IMG/VR virus record: IMGVR_UViG_3300010389_000003
Span: 1-64,000 of that record
From: a virus
Direction: 5' to 3' (one strand)
DNA length: 64,000 bases
Shown here piece after piece: positions 17,201 to 25,200 of this stretch. The translations under genes and the position numbers were made by a program. The number at the start of each line of letters is the position of its first letter. Position 1 is the first letter of the stretch. The notes under the pieces are model-generated. The model saw only the letters and a program-made list of their open reading frames with translations, was not told the DNA's origin and did not search any database.

Positions 17201-17788
17201 GAGTCCCAAGCAGCGGCAGCAGGCGACGCTCAAATGGCTAGCGCCGCTGCCCGAGCATCTAAGAGAACAATGTACGGTGTAGATTTGGCAAATGCCAGAT
17301 TGCAAGACATAATGGCTGCAATTCCAAAGCGTAAGCGTGAACATTTCGAATCATTCTTGAGCGCGCCAGAACAAGAAAGGGAGCGGATACTTTCAACTGC
17401 GCCACGACTCGAAAGGCGCATACTTCAGGCAGCCTGGGGGATGAAGGTAGAGAACCTGCCTTCGTTAGAAAACATATTTGCCAATAGGGAGTTGCCAGGC
17501 CCAAACTGGGAGGGCTGGGATGCCAACACCAACATGGAACAGGTGAAAATTAAAATGGGTAACCATATGGGGCTGGATATGTCCCAAATGGGTTACTATC
17601 CACAGCAGGTGCAGCAAGCAAACCTGGTAAACCCATCGTTCCCCATGTTTGGGTTCCAGGACGATCCACGCAATGTCCGCACCAAGTTGGAAGCCCTCAT
17701 GGATGATATGGGAATCCAAGGGTCAGTAATAGAATCTCCAAATCCATTCTCAGGGTTTAGCCTTAATCTCAGTCAGGTGTTGTTCTAA
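11264..17788 (+). CDS. Giant tail protein, tape-measure position (2174 aa)
   Basis: 2174 residues from ATG 11264. A hydrophobic stretch lies near residues 45-70 (VMSFLAASAATLVGMGVAGK), with another Gly/Ala-rich one near 1920-1945. The middle is basic and helix-rich. Around 1385-1410 is RYWPLNRTPFRGDSVEYYRP, followed by WYRRMQ and DPYRFEKKHEQDRPYPLTGD. I associate such Tyr/Pro/Arg-rich blocks with large virion proteins of big contractile-tailed phages. Near 2005-2060, a conserved-looking AIPKRKREHFESF segment is followed by APRLERRILQAAWG. The place right after the chaperones is that of the tape measure protein, but long uninterrupted coiled coil is not evident. It could be the tape measure, or one of two proteins sharing that role with the 17788 gene. 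Confidence 0.5.
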   Translation: MVVRSEGPLYNIGFGHYQRPQTDRFQEESVIGPNQESGLVAKAMHGNPVMSFLAASAATLVGMGVAGKLVKQGGIKIGIAASNSSKPRVRELVKTFRDIQGTLDDMEGVSRIFADPDDPMKLFAREADGSYRGDTTKIVRGFHITQGEREAARAAGENKLPIEWGIKDEIQQRLVSQARRLPYELPAAYLTQRAVVDPLFGGEKENDVNWANPVDVITDFVDQSVKNLMFMIGPFEAGQGAAAHSFRRLMTYGDGMTAFDPRTMRNAKTAVTLQASMQQVGHDASKLMDKALKFSSQLTGAFATGVEEAARKRVGVVDLLHQMRNGDYKAALRQQEGLAKKALFVGDNIPGTLGGMVTGARRGRERFNEIGQGHEAFKKMMRLGRRKFEATASEAEVRSIGHTMGGSFSPVTSLAEDIRNMGRGSPGVTGKGFTGDWSKSGFYNDRIQDEYNKRLKDNLQRRLENTMEDKAKAKKLVDDFADRHSVDMARAEDTNIGRRLRIGLQSPPISADSREGYVSQFVAKTGLFNKGQQEQLSRHLLGAIDETDNIFRPKINNKQNPLRDNIDRDIQRQWLQAYKNDIPEMSAHMFGKRMPGYNSFDMRVGGADHAYLVDKAAKVAGLDVKAGASKETQEAFLRKMGLNADSPEVLRGFLVGEKQIAKPWQKDGYNAFGLRQITSQQFLERGLHGEDDELGRIIGHLSKSGDERIQTTMPGIYETRGGHILNINKARRSGRRALDVLANEYKIPIVNFNPLGLANYGRNQAMTETSVLSYISGSSRQPFVGDSEGVDFYMMLRRHGRKSKGEVRAFSKMDPGKPLGVFQPTAAGSVGLAGRQARIASGDLGTAPLSEAPLEGTPAQKGRLKSFFLRNNADYQQGSIKSVGNRFMGRNRDVRNPVTMGRLLRGEKVSDARGTYRLVDGELINLDNGKAVASKEEVTDALDVFHRFVNKNVFPKSLHEKASAIPSAQEALTKVRNALSYSPKRSGQKIANKKAAMLAGEDGVISVGDLKTVEEKVSFGRVLQEEGTDEVQTLFKQGRAEEARRLRQARETLIDRHLKDSSGPGYWDKPVGDSKQGAGLSRRIDEFTSDMQQYILMRQGISGQNQFASVVADLGTQLDELSRSGVLTSSETAEAYAALLSTQIHYAKLKTFKGSNDVVETAVKVISGIQGDTARPMQRALEDVASGLTGATGRNSQILNRGHQMARRYLSLADDSYEGFSYSPFGNTDIVLTPSLGQAFKQAGAKRATKSALGVSTYRDPEAFSPVSAFSSHLVDRLNRYANVFGAGLDPTKFTGPIDMFARGMVGQRAMPLYAAGVTGLAADSTLGGLLNDRDEQGDRVYAPYVLGKVATPFAYAQAGIAGLVPGGQNYEQARADIFEGEVPVRRNRYWPLNRTPFRGDSVEYYRPSWYRRMQAGSAYTESGWDNPVERMLFGHDFSPLRPFDPYRFEKKHEQDRPYPLTGDYFTGPYGPVTSILNATVGKVLKPQKEMHETDTTIALSMGYAPVGESGAYSTIPYGMAGGSLGAQGSYSVLNSLGGTTGGDLAGASMSRYNNNVQTPQWTAQGIVRDSLNTANFMLVAAAMDGNTMGPNSAAGAYGIPNMPGIMPPTVIPNLTPVMEGGFQMHTRGAAYRTQEALGIYGFGFGAARTALGFGDQDFTSTAPVLQNASGAYSPTRAFWDLNIGGIGDAPSETLNLNVSEVVRRFVPKTPSGTNFINPISNTMGVENPWLPGANYFTDFTRGDPFTKIKEGEIRLPGQAYERLNRLSSDASGKYGLVDQHKILANVAPYSQEFKSLDAMIDSTDLSPSDMLKLETTRMQVKRTTRKNEFHEYSYDPNQTMSESLIERALHMDNMVTRKLGRHSSAVEDWERDNVYGPTFQQWQTPVESFLKPMIHDATQDNPIHAAGRVGFAMSFFGRTPTARLTASAVGGLSGGLAGLYGNAYEKITGDRFLPKARKEQAALEEYTDVLTYIKNKNLESQAAAAGDAQMASAAARASKRTMYGVDLANARLQDIMAAIPKRKREHFESFLSAPEQERERILSTAPRLERRILQAAWGMKVENLPSLENIFANRELPGPNWEGWDANTNMEQVKIKMGNHMGLDMSQMGYYPQQVQQANLVNPSFPMFGFQDDPRNVRTKLEALMDDMGIQGSVIESPNPFSGFSLNLSQVLF

Positions 17789-20700
17789 TGGGTATTCATG
17801 AAGAAAATATCAACTTCCTAAAAAGCCACCATTCTCTCTCGGTCATGCGAGATATCGGCTTTCTCAAAATGGACATCGAAGGTGATGAGGTTGTTTTTAC
17901 TTCGGCATTTGATGCGCCGGTAAGAGTCAGTCTGGATGATACAGCTGAGATTCGTAATACTTTGGCTTCCCTGCAAGCAAGAAGAGCTGGGCTTGGTTTC
18001 AACACCGGTTTCAACTTGGATCCAAGGAAGACTCCAAAAGTAAAGCTGGATAGAAACCTGCAATGGGTACAGGAAGCGCTTGGGCTTAAGGTTGGGGATA
18101 AGGTCTCACCCATGCCAGAAGAATATCTTAGGATACATGGAATCAGCCGAAATCAAAAACTTATGAATCTATATCGAGATGGATATCGCGTTCAGCAGCA
18201 GATTTTCTCACCAGATGATCATCATGTGGATGAAGTGATCGATCACCTGAAGAGCAAGTTGATTGATGAGAAAACTGGTATCATGCACGGCAATTTGTGG
18301 AAGACCCAAAGCGGAATAGCAGTGCAACAGGTATACGACCCGTCCGGCAAAGCTCTTTCAATTAATGAAATCTATGGTTTGTTTGGGACCGAATTCGGGG
18401 CCGGAAAACAAATGAGTTTTACAGAACTACTGGGAAAGGGTTCAAAGAGAGCTAGGGCATTGTTCCAGCAGAAGGCACTATCAGCTACGGCAAAAAGCGC
18501 AGACATCAATGTTGCTGTTTTCGATCCCACAGAGATGTTCGGTGACCTCGTAGAAAAGCTTACCAAAGAATACACAGCCTCAGGAACGTACGGAGACGAG
18601 GCAGCTGCGGCAGCTAAAAAGACAGTAAGCGGAATGTTTGATGGTTTCAATATAGTGACAGACATCAAGCTATTGACTGACACATTTCAGAAATCACAGA
18701 ATATTGAAATTGGATTACGAGTGAAAGACTCGCCCACATATAGAATCCAACAGTTGCAGGATCAAGCGAACAAAGCGCTTAGAGCACTGAAGCAAAGATC
18801 TGGTCGCGGCAACTTTAGGTTGACTGGCGGCAACATATTAGAGGTAAGCGGAGGCCTATCCAAGTCGAGCCAATGGTATCGTGAGAAAGTGGATAAAGGT
18901 GTGGTCAATGATTTCACACGTCTGGGTCAGATCAAGGGAGATATCAACCTAACTAAGACCCTTGATGAGCTTGATGAATTGATCGATGAGCATCCAGAGT
19001 TCGCTCGATTGATTGACTTCGTGAAGAACGCCAGAGAAAAGGGTGCCATGATGATCGTCCCAACCACTAACATTGGTACGGAAGCTGGAGCCCTTAACAC
19101 CGGAGAGGCCATCCTGTCCCTCAATCCATACGGGGATAGCGGAGTGGTAAGAACCAACCCCATCGCACTTGCTGCTCATCCCGAGTTTTTTGACATGGAT
19201 CAGATAACAAAGGAATCAAAAGAGAGGCTTTCTCGTACCTACGAAAAACTTGCAGCTGGCGAAATTACAGATGAATTAAGGGCTCATATAGAAAAAACGG
19301 CCGGTATGGTCATGGAAGATATAGATGAAACGTTGAGCACCCCGGCCGCAGTCAGAATGCAGAATGCAATCACTGAAGCTCGCTCCATTATGGTCGGGCT
19401 AGATCTGGGTATGGATATTCGTGCTGACCCAGGAATGATGTCTATGGTTAGGAGTGCAGCCCTCAACTATGAGGTGAGGCCTTCGGGCAAGCCGTCACTA
19501 GTTGTGCCCAATGCTCATCGCGCTCACTTTACATCCGAAGTTACGCTGACCTTTGATTCTGATTACAACCAACATAGGCGTCGGGGTGGGTCAATGTATC
19601 AGGACGTATGGGTTAAAAATGAGGAAACGGGCAAGGCAGGCAAAAACCGCATGCTGAAGAAGAACTATGTCACCTACAACAGGAGAACACACTCTTTCGT
19701 TCTTCCCGACATTGCCGACCCCGAAGACCTAAGCAGGGTGTTGGAGCTTTTCGGTGGCGCTGACTTCGACGATGCTATGGCCGGTATACTAAGGTACGAT
19801 AAGGAAAACAAAGTCATGCGCCTCCTCAGCTATCGTGACCCTACTGCTCGTGGTGAGAATGAAATTTTCAAGATGGGCATAGAAGATGCTCTCGTCAGGG
19901 ATCAGATCACCGCCGCTGCAGCGAAGGGCGCGGATCCCGAATTAACACGAATAGTGGAAGAAAGGCGTCAAGCCTTAGCTGCCATATCACGGCAACAAAA
20001 GGAAATAAAAAAGTTAAAGCAGCAAGAACAAATCATATGGGAAGATAAGCCGTGGCATCACAGATATCAAAGTCTCGTTGATTATCAAGGTGATGGCCAT
20101 GAAGAACTAAGAGCTGAAATGCAGGCAGCATACGATAGAATGGACGCCCTGAAAACAGAGTACAAAACTATTCAACAAGAGTTTACAGATCGCCTCCCCG
20201 AATTTGCAGAAAAGATATTTAGAGCATATGACCCCACAGAACGTCCCGCACAATACGTTGGCAAGGGGTCGGGGGCCCATAGATTAAAAATGGTGATGGG
20301 CGAACATGCGCCTGATGTTGTTGACTTGAAGCAGTTAGCGGACGATGTTCCCACAAGGCAGATCACAGACGCTGCGGAATATATTGAGACTGCGGTCAGA
20401 AGTCAAGCGGATAAAAGAATATTGGGTCAAGGCATTAACTACATGACAATGCTCGACTCGCTGTTCAACACCAAGTTTGATGACGAACTCATCGGCGGTG
20501 CTGGTATCAAGCCAGAGAGTATAGTGTCTTTCCTTCGAGAGTCACTCATTGACACGGTGCAGCAGGAGGGTGCTGGGGCCACTCAATTCATTGAAGAAAA
20601 TATGAAAGAGGGTGGCAGAAAGATTGCTCAACGTCTGGTTGAACTTGGGCCGGATACTGATGTGAAGCTGCCCTATTATCTAGTCTCAGACCAGGCAGAC

Positions 20701-21858
20701 GCTCTGAACAAGATACCTGGGTTCGTAAAAGATGCGATGAACGAAGTACTTCATGATGCGGGTATGTCTTTAGCGGATGTAACATCAACCAGAGAGGGAG
20801 ACACGAGCATCATAGGTGAAGCTATGAGGGCGTCTAAGGAGATCGAAGATTTCAATTCAGAGCTTGAAAGAACACTCAGAAACACTGTGGATTCTGTCTC
20901 CCCAAACTCTTTCCCCATGAATCCACAACTCACAGGCACCGTTGATGAACTAATGTCACGTTTGGCGGAACATAAAGAACACTTTGAATTGGATCTACTT
21001 GAAGACCTCAAAGATGAGATAGACCCATCAGAGAAAATAGCAAGGCGCGCTCAGGTTAACGATGCTCTCGTTCAGGATATATTTGCAGCAGCCAGAGATC
21101 AAGCTAAGGCAAATAAGACAGGTGTGCGTGAAACGCTCCAAGACATACTTTTGATGATGCGATCCCAGGCTGGGGATGATTTGGGCAGCTTGCTTTCATT
21201 GTCGACCAGAGAAGGCCACCATTCAACCAGCCTGAAGACTATGCTGCAGAATGCCTACAACACCCATTTGATAGCTCAGCAGGAACGCCGTGCAATCATC
21301 CATCCTGGTATGGCTTCCGATGTAGACCTTGAGCGTGCTCGCGAATTGGTACAGTCACTTGAGGTTCCTGACGAGATCCTTGGAGTAAGTGATGGCAGAT
21401 TCAGACGAGCAGCACGTGAGACCGCGGACAATGTATCTTCGATAATATCAGGAATCCGTGCGCCAGAGGGAATCAGCCTTGGCGAGGGCCTGCGTAAGCT
21501 ATGGGACATGGGAAGCGTACGTAACGCGACCTTAGCAACAGCTGCTGTTGCGGCTGCCTCAGTTATATATCAGGGCAGTAAAGAAAGGACAGCGGACGAT
21601 ATGGCTGGTCCAGCGTTCCTTCCTGGCGGGTCAGCTTATGAGTCTGGGATGTCAGGCAGTGGCGGATCTGGCATATCAAGCTATAACTTTGCGCCAGGAG
21701 GCGGTACTACATATAGTATAAACGCCAGAGGGAACCATGACCCTTATGAGTTCGCTTCCAGAGCGGGGGCCTTGGCAGGAACGTCTGCGTTTGGTACAAT
21801 AAGTACAGCGCAATCATCATTTTCGGATTATGATAGAGCCATAAGCAACAATTACTAG
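17788..21858 (+). CDS. Large tail protein (1356 aa), possible second tape-measure/lumen component
   Basis: 1356 residues; start ATG 17788 overlaps the preceding stop (TAATG), so it is co-translated with the giant gene. Composition is charged and mainly helical. A likely coiled coil lies around 715-755 (IVEERRQALAAISRQQKEIK). A membrane-like helix occurs near 1245-1265 (ATLATAAVAAASVIYQ). A Gly/Ser-rich tail with a YSINARGNHDPYEF segment and ending DYDRAISNNY follows. The hydrophobic helix near the C-terminus recalls tape measure proteins that contact the cell membrane during ejection. No enzymatic motif recognised. It and the preceding protein may together fill the tail tube; this is inference from size and order. 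Confidence 0.45.
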   Translation: MGIHEENINFLKSHHSLSVMRDIGFLKMDIEGDEVVFTSAFDAPVRVSLDDTAEIRNTLASLQARRAGLGFNTGFNLDPRKTPKVKLDRNLQWVQEALGLKVGDKVSPMPEEYLRIHGISRNQKLMNLYRDGYRVQQQIFSPDDHHVDEVIDHLKSKLIDEKTGIMHGNLWKTQSGIAVQQVYDPSGKALSINEIYGLFGTEFGAGKQMSFTELLGKGSKRARALFQQKALSATAKSADINVAVFDPTEMFGDLVEKLTKEYTASGTYGDEAAAAAKKTVSGMFDGFNIVTDIKLLTDTFQKSQNIEIGLRVKDSPTYRIQQLQDQANKALRALKQRSGRGNFRLTGGNILEVSGGLSKSSQWYREKVDKGVVNDFTRLGQIKGDINLTKTLDELDELIDEHPEFARLIDFVKNAREKGAMMIVPTTNIGTEAGALNTGEAILSLNPYGDSGVVRTNPIALAAHPEFFDMDQITKESKERLSRTYEKLAAGEITDELRAHIEKTAGMVMEDIDETLSTPAAVRMQNAITEARSIMVGLDLGMDIRADPGMMSMVRSAALNYEVRPSGKPSLVVPNAHRAHFTSEVTLTFDSDYNQHRRRGGSMYQDVWVKNEETGKAGKNRMLKKNYVTYNRRTHSFVLPDIADPEDLSRVLELFGGADFDDAMAGILRYDKENKVMRLLSYRDPTARGENEIFKMGIEDALVRDQITAAAAKGADPELTRIVEERRQALAAISRQQKEIKKLKQQEQIIWEDKPWHHRYQSLVDYQGDGHEELRAEMQAAYDRMDALKTEYKTIQQEFTDRLPEFAEKIFRAYDPTERPAQYVGKGSGAHRLKMVMGEHAPDVVDLKQLADDVPTRQITDAAEYIETAVRSQADKRILGQGINYMTMLDSLFNTKFDDELIGGAGIKPESIVSFLRESLIDTVQQEGAGATQFIEENMKEGGRKIAQRLVELGPDTDVKLPYYLVSDQADALNKIPGFVKDAMNEVLHDAGMSLADVTSTREGDTSIIGEAMRASKEIEDFNSELERTLRNTVDSVSPNSFPMNPQLTGTVDELMSRLAEHKEHFELDLLEDLKDEIDPSEKIARRAQVNDALVQDIFAAARDQAKANKTGVRETLQDILLMMRSQAGDDLGSLLSLSTREGHHSTSLKTMLQNAYNTHLIAQQERRAIIHPGMASDVDLERARELVQSLEVPDEILGVSDGRFRRAARETADNVSSIISGIRAPEGISLGEGLRKLWDMGSVRNATLATAAVAAASVIYQGSKERTADDMAGPAFLPGGSAYESGMSGSGGSGISSYNFAPGGGTTYSINARGNHDPYEFASRAGALAGTSAFGTISTAQSSFSDYDRAISNNY

Positions 21859-21863
21859 GTGAT

Positions 21864-22226
21864 ATGCAAGCTAAAACTAACCGTCGCAGAAATCAAGGCA
21901 GCAAGACCACGCCGTCGCAAGACAGGGCTGCTGCCGTTGTGTCCACGGGCTCAAAGAGGACTGTCGCAGTTAAGGGGAGGCGGGGCTCAAGTGCCGGGTA
22001 TGAAAACACGCCTAGAGCGTATCTCGCTACCAAGGGTGGAGGCTATTTGGCCAAGAGTGCCCAAAGTGCCAGGACGGCGAACAAGCGCACAGATGTCAGG
22101 GGCGGCGATTCACCTGCGTTTATTCCCATCAAGAAAAGCAATCCGCATGCGATGTCCACAATCGGCTTCAGGCCAACGGGTGCTTCACTCCTACTGAAGA
22201 AGCGTATGGAGCTGAACAACATATGA
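21864..22226 (+). CDS. Small basic protein, hypothetical
   Basis: 120 residues from ATG 21864, with AGGTGAT immediately upstream. A competing open frame begins five bases earlier, but its composition is Arg/Pro-biased in the manner of a shadow frame. This protein is strongly basic and low-complexity at the start (QAKTNRRRNQGSKTTPSQDR). The remainder is Gly/Ser/Lys-rich, with a more ordered C-terminal HAMSTIGFRPTGASLLLKKR. It lies between the giant tail genes and the hub gene, a place often held by small baseplate or hub-adaptor proteins. Function unknown. High positive charge would let it bind nucleic acid or an acidic partner such as the chaperone arm. Confidence 0.5.
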   Translation: MQAKTNRRRNQGSKTTPSQDRAAAVVSTGSKRTVAVKGRRGSSAGYENTPRAYLATKGGGYLAKSAQSARTANKRTDVRGGDSPAFIPIKKSNPHAMSTIGFRPTGASLLLKKRMELNNI

Positions 22227-22246
22227 TGAAAGAGGGAGAATAGGAC

Positions 22247-25200
22247 ATGACAGAATCGGAAATGTCAGCTGACGACCTTCGAGACATTGTCATCAATAGG
22301 TTGCCACCCGATATAGTCGGAGGCACTGTTGAATGGCAATTCACCCCCAATTGGGATCTGCTGAACGTCTCCGAAGAGGACCTGGGCTACGTGGGGATAG
22401 GCACAGGCCGGATAAGCGAAACAAGGGTCGACGAACTCCGTGCTGAGTTAGAATTAAAGTTTGGCTATCTTGTCAATAACTGGGAACTCATTGTATTCGG
22501 TTTAGATAATTTTAACTATGATAATCTTCCTGCAGATGTAGCCGCAGCGATTCAGCTTTTGGGTGTGGTGAGGGTCCAGGAGCCAGCATTATATCAATTA
22601 GCCAGCATGGTATGGCCTGGATTGGCTGCACTGGTGGCCAAATATGATACGTGGCGTAGTGAACAACTGCCCCTTGTTGAACAGGCCCTTGCTTCGGGCA
22701 ACGCCAGCATGGAGGAACAGTTGGCCCGAGCATTCAACAGGGAAGGCGAAACTGCGTTTACGGTTAAGATCGGTGAGGACGTTAGTCAGAACCTGATAAA
22801 CGAAGCCCTTGAGGGTACCGAACGCGAGAATGTGGAGCCTGCGACTTCTCTTCCTTGGGAGCTTGCTTTGGGGGCGTCGCGTTTTGCCATTCCTCCACTA
22901 AATATATCTGTTAACTCCAGATTCAAAGTTACCAACGTGTCCGGTGGGGCAATACGTCAAAGGAATACCCCAAAGTTCAATACCGGTCATTCGGAAACCG
23001 TTGTCAACGTCACTCTCTATTTTCCTAATCACGAATCGATATGGGGTTTCGAGGGCGAGGGAGAACTTGATATAGATTTCGATAACGACTCAGAAGAGAA
23101 GGTGGACAGGTTCCTCTCTTCATTGAGGGGACTTGTAGCTGCATTCAAATATTCGCCATTCCTTCCGCTCAAGAATCAATATCTCAATAGCACATTCAAT
23201 ATGACTGGCGCAACCCTTCAGTCAATGTCGATCCAGACCCTTGAGGGCTTCCCCTTCGTCTTAGCTGTGAACCTCACGCTTTTGAAGTTCAATCACAAAG
23301 CATACCTGCCAATGATAAGGGACTTCAATGAGGCAATACATTGGGGCCGATATCGTCAATATATGGGCAGAGCTGCTGAGCACATCTCTACAACTGTTGG
23401 CAGGGGCTTCTTGGATGCTAGTTACAAAAAGTACTTGAACCCCATGGAAGTTGGCGCAGCCAAGTCCTTTGGAACAGAAGTGTTCACCGATGATGGTGGC
23501 AGCTATGTTCTTGATCTTGGTAAATCGGAAGAGTTCAAATACAAGAACACCTATAGCAAGCTTCAAGAATTTAATGACGGACGACATTTTCAATTGTACT
23601 TCCCTCGGAATACGATTTCAGACGTTTTCGCTCCAGACATCGCAGACTTCAGGACCCCAACAGAAGATAATTATACAGACCTGAACCAAAAAGATATGTG
23701 GGAAGAGTTGATGACCGGCCTGGGATTCGATGTCATCGATCCGCTTAATACGGACTTTGAATACGAAGGTGTCGCCAACTACGCTAGGTACATTCGCGAA
23801 TCCAGCCCCATGACAGACCTTCAGAAGATGATTGAGTGGCTAGATCGGGTACAGTCCGCAACAGCCGATCAGGCCAGCAAAGCCCTTTTTGACCAGTATG
23901 TGGAAGAGTACATCGAAATAGAAAGAAGGAAGAAGGGCTCAATTGAACAGAATTATGAAGACGAGCTAAGAGAGCGACTGCAACGAGAGTGGTATGCTCT
24001 TGTTTTCTTTGGGTTTAGGGATACTCCGTATATCCAATCACTCCTAAACGGAGCCGAGGTAACTAGCACCGGTGACATCATCAAAGAATGGCAAGTGCCG
24101 ATGGAACAGATGCAGGTTGATTGGAGCAAGGTTATCGTTAACGGCGTGTCTGTTACGATGTCAAATAACATTGCTCGACTACAGCTTCAAATGCAGGACG
24201 AACCAGTACATCAGCACATCGGTGGTAAGGATACGGTGGTCAATGTATCCATGACAATCATCGGTGAAGAAGAGCTTGTCTCATTTCGGCGTGTCTTTGA
24301 TCACATCAACGGTCTAGCGAGGCTGGAACACGCCCACGGTGTGCTGGGATTTCTTGGAATCAAGAACGTCGTTACAGCGCTATGTGGCGTTAAATACGTG
24401 CTACCTTTGAACTTTGAAGTCGATACCATACCGGGCTATCCTCACGTTTATAGCGTGAGTATGTCTCTTGTTGATTTTGATATATTTCAACAAAAAAGGG
24501 AGCAACTAGATAGCTCTCAGCAGCAACGGCTCATTGATGCATTCGGAAAGCGCAATCCGTTCTTGAGGATCAAGCAGATGTGGGGCGTGTTCAACGCCTA
24601 CCCCGACTTTCCCCTTTCGGTGAAAGATAGCAATGGAGAGACTGTTGGTCATCTGGATCCAGATTTCTATTTCCGCTCCTTTCAAACAATTGATGACGAT
24701 CTGACACACTGGAAGAAGTCTGAATCAAACCGTGTTGATGATGGTGAGCCTGCAGCCAGCGGTACGGTGCCCACCTCACAGTTGGCAGGCGGGTACGGAG
24801 AGCATGGTGAACCTCCGACGACTGCGGTTGATGAGGATTCTTCTGGTGAACGAGCATTCAGTGAGGACTCACCATACTGGAGCCTTCGGGTCGACCATTC
24901 TCTGGGTGACTTTATGGACGAAGAGAACCTCCAGCCCATGATTGGGGTGACCGGAGATAGCCTCGAACTAATGGTTGTAGATACCGAAACTGGAGACATC
25001 AGAGACCATGCACCAGGTGGAATTCTTGAGGAGGACCTTGGAGAAAGGACTCTAACCCAATCGGGCAACCCACTTCTCACACCGTACGCCAACTACAGCG
25101 GCGCCTATTACGATTCAGATACTCTCAACACCCTTGGATTGGATAGCAAGGCGGGATTCAATCCAAGCTCCCAGTTTGAAAAGATGATGTTCGATGCCCA

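Noticed and set aside
21859-22197. 112-codon + strand frame overlapping the small basic protein
   Set aside because: The alternative frame at 21864 has the better ribosome site and runs up to the hub gene; this one shows Arg/Pro/Leu shadow composition.
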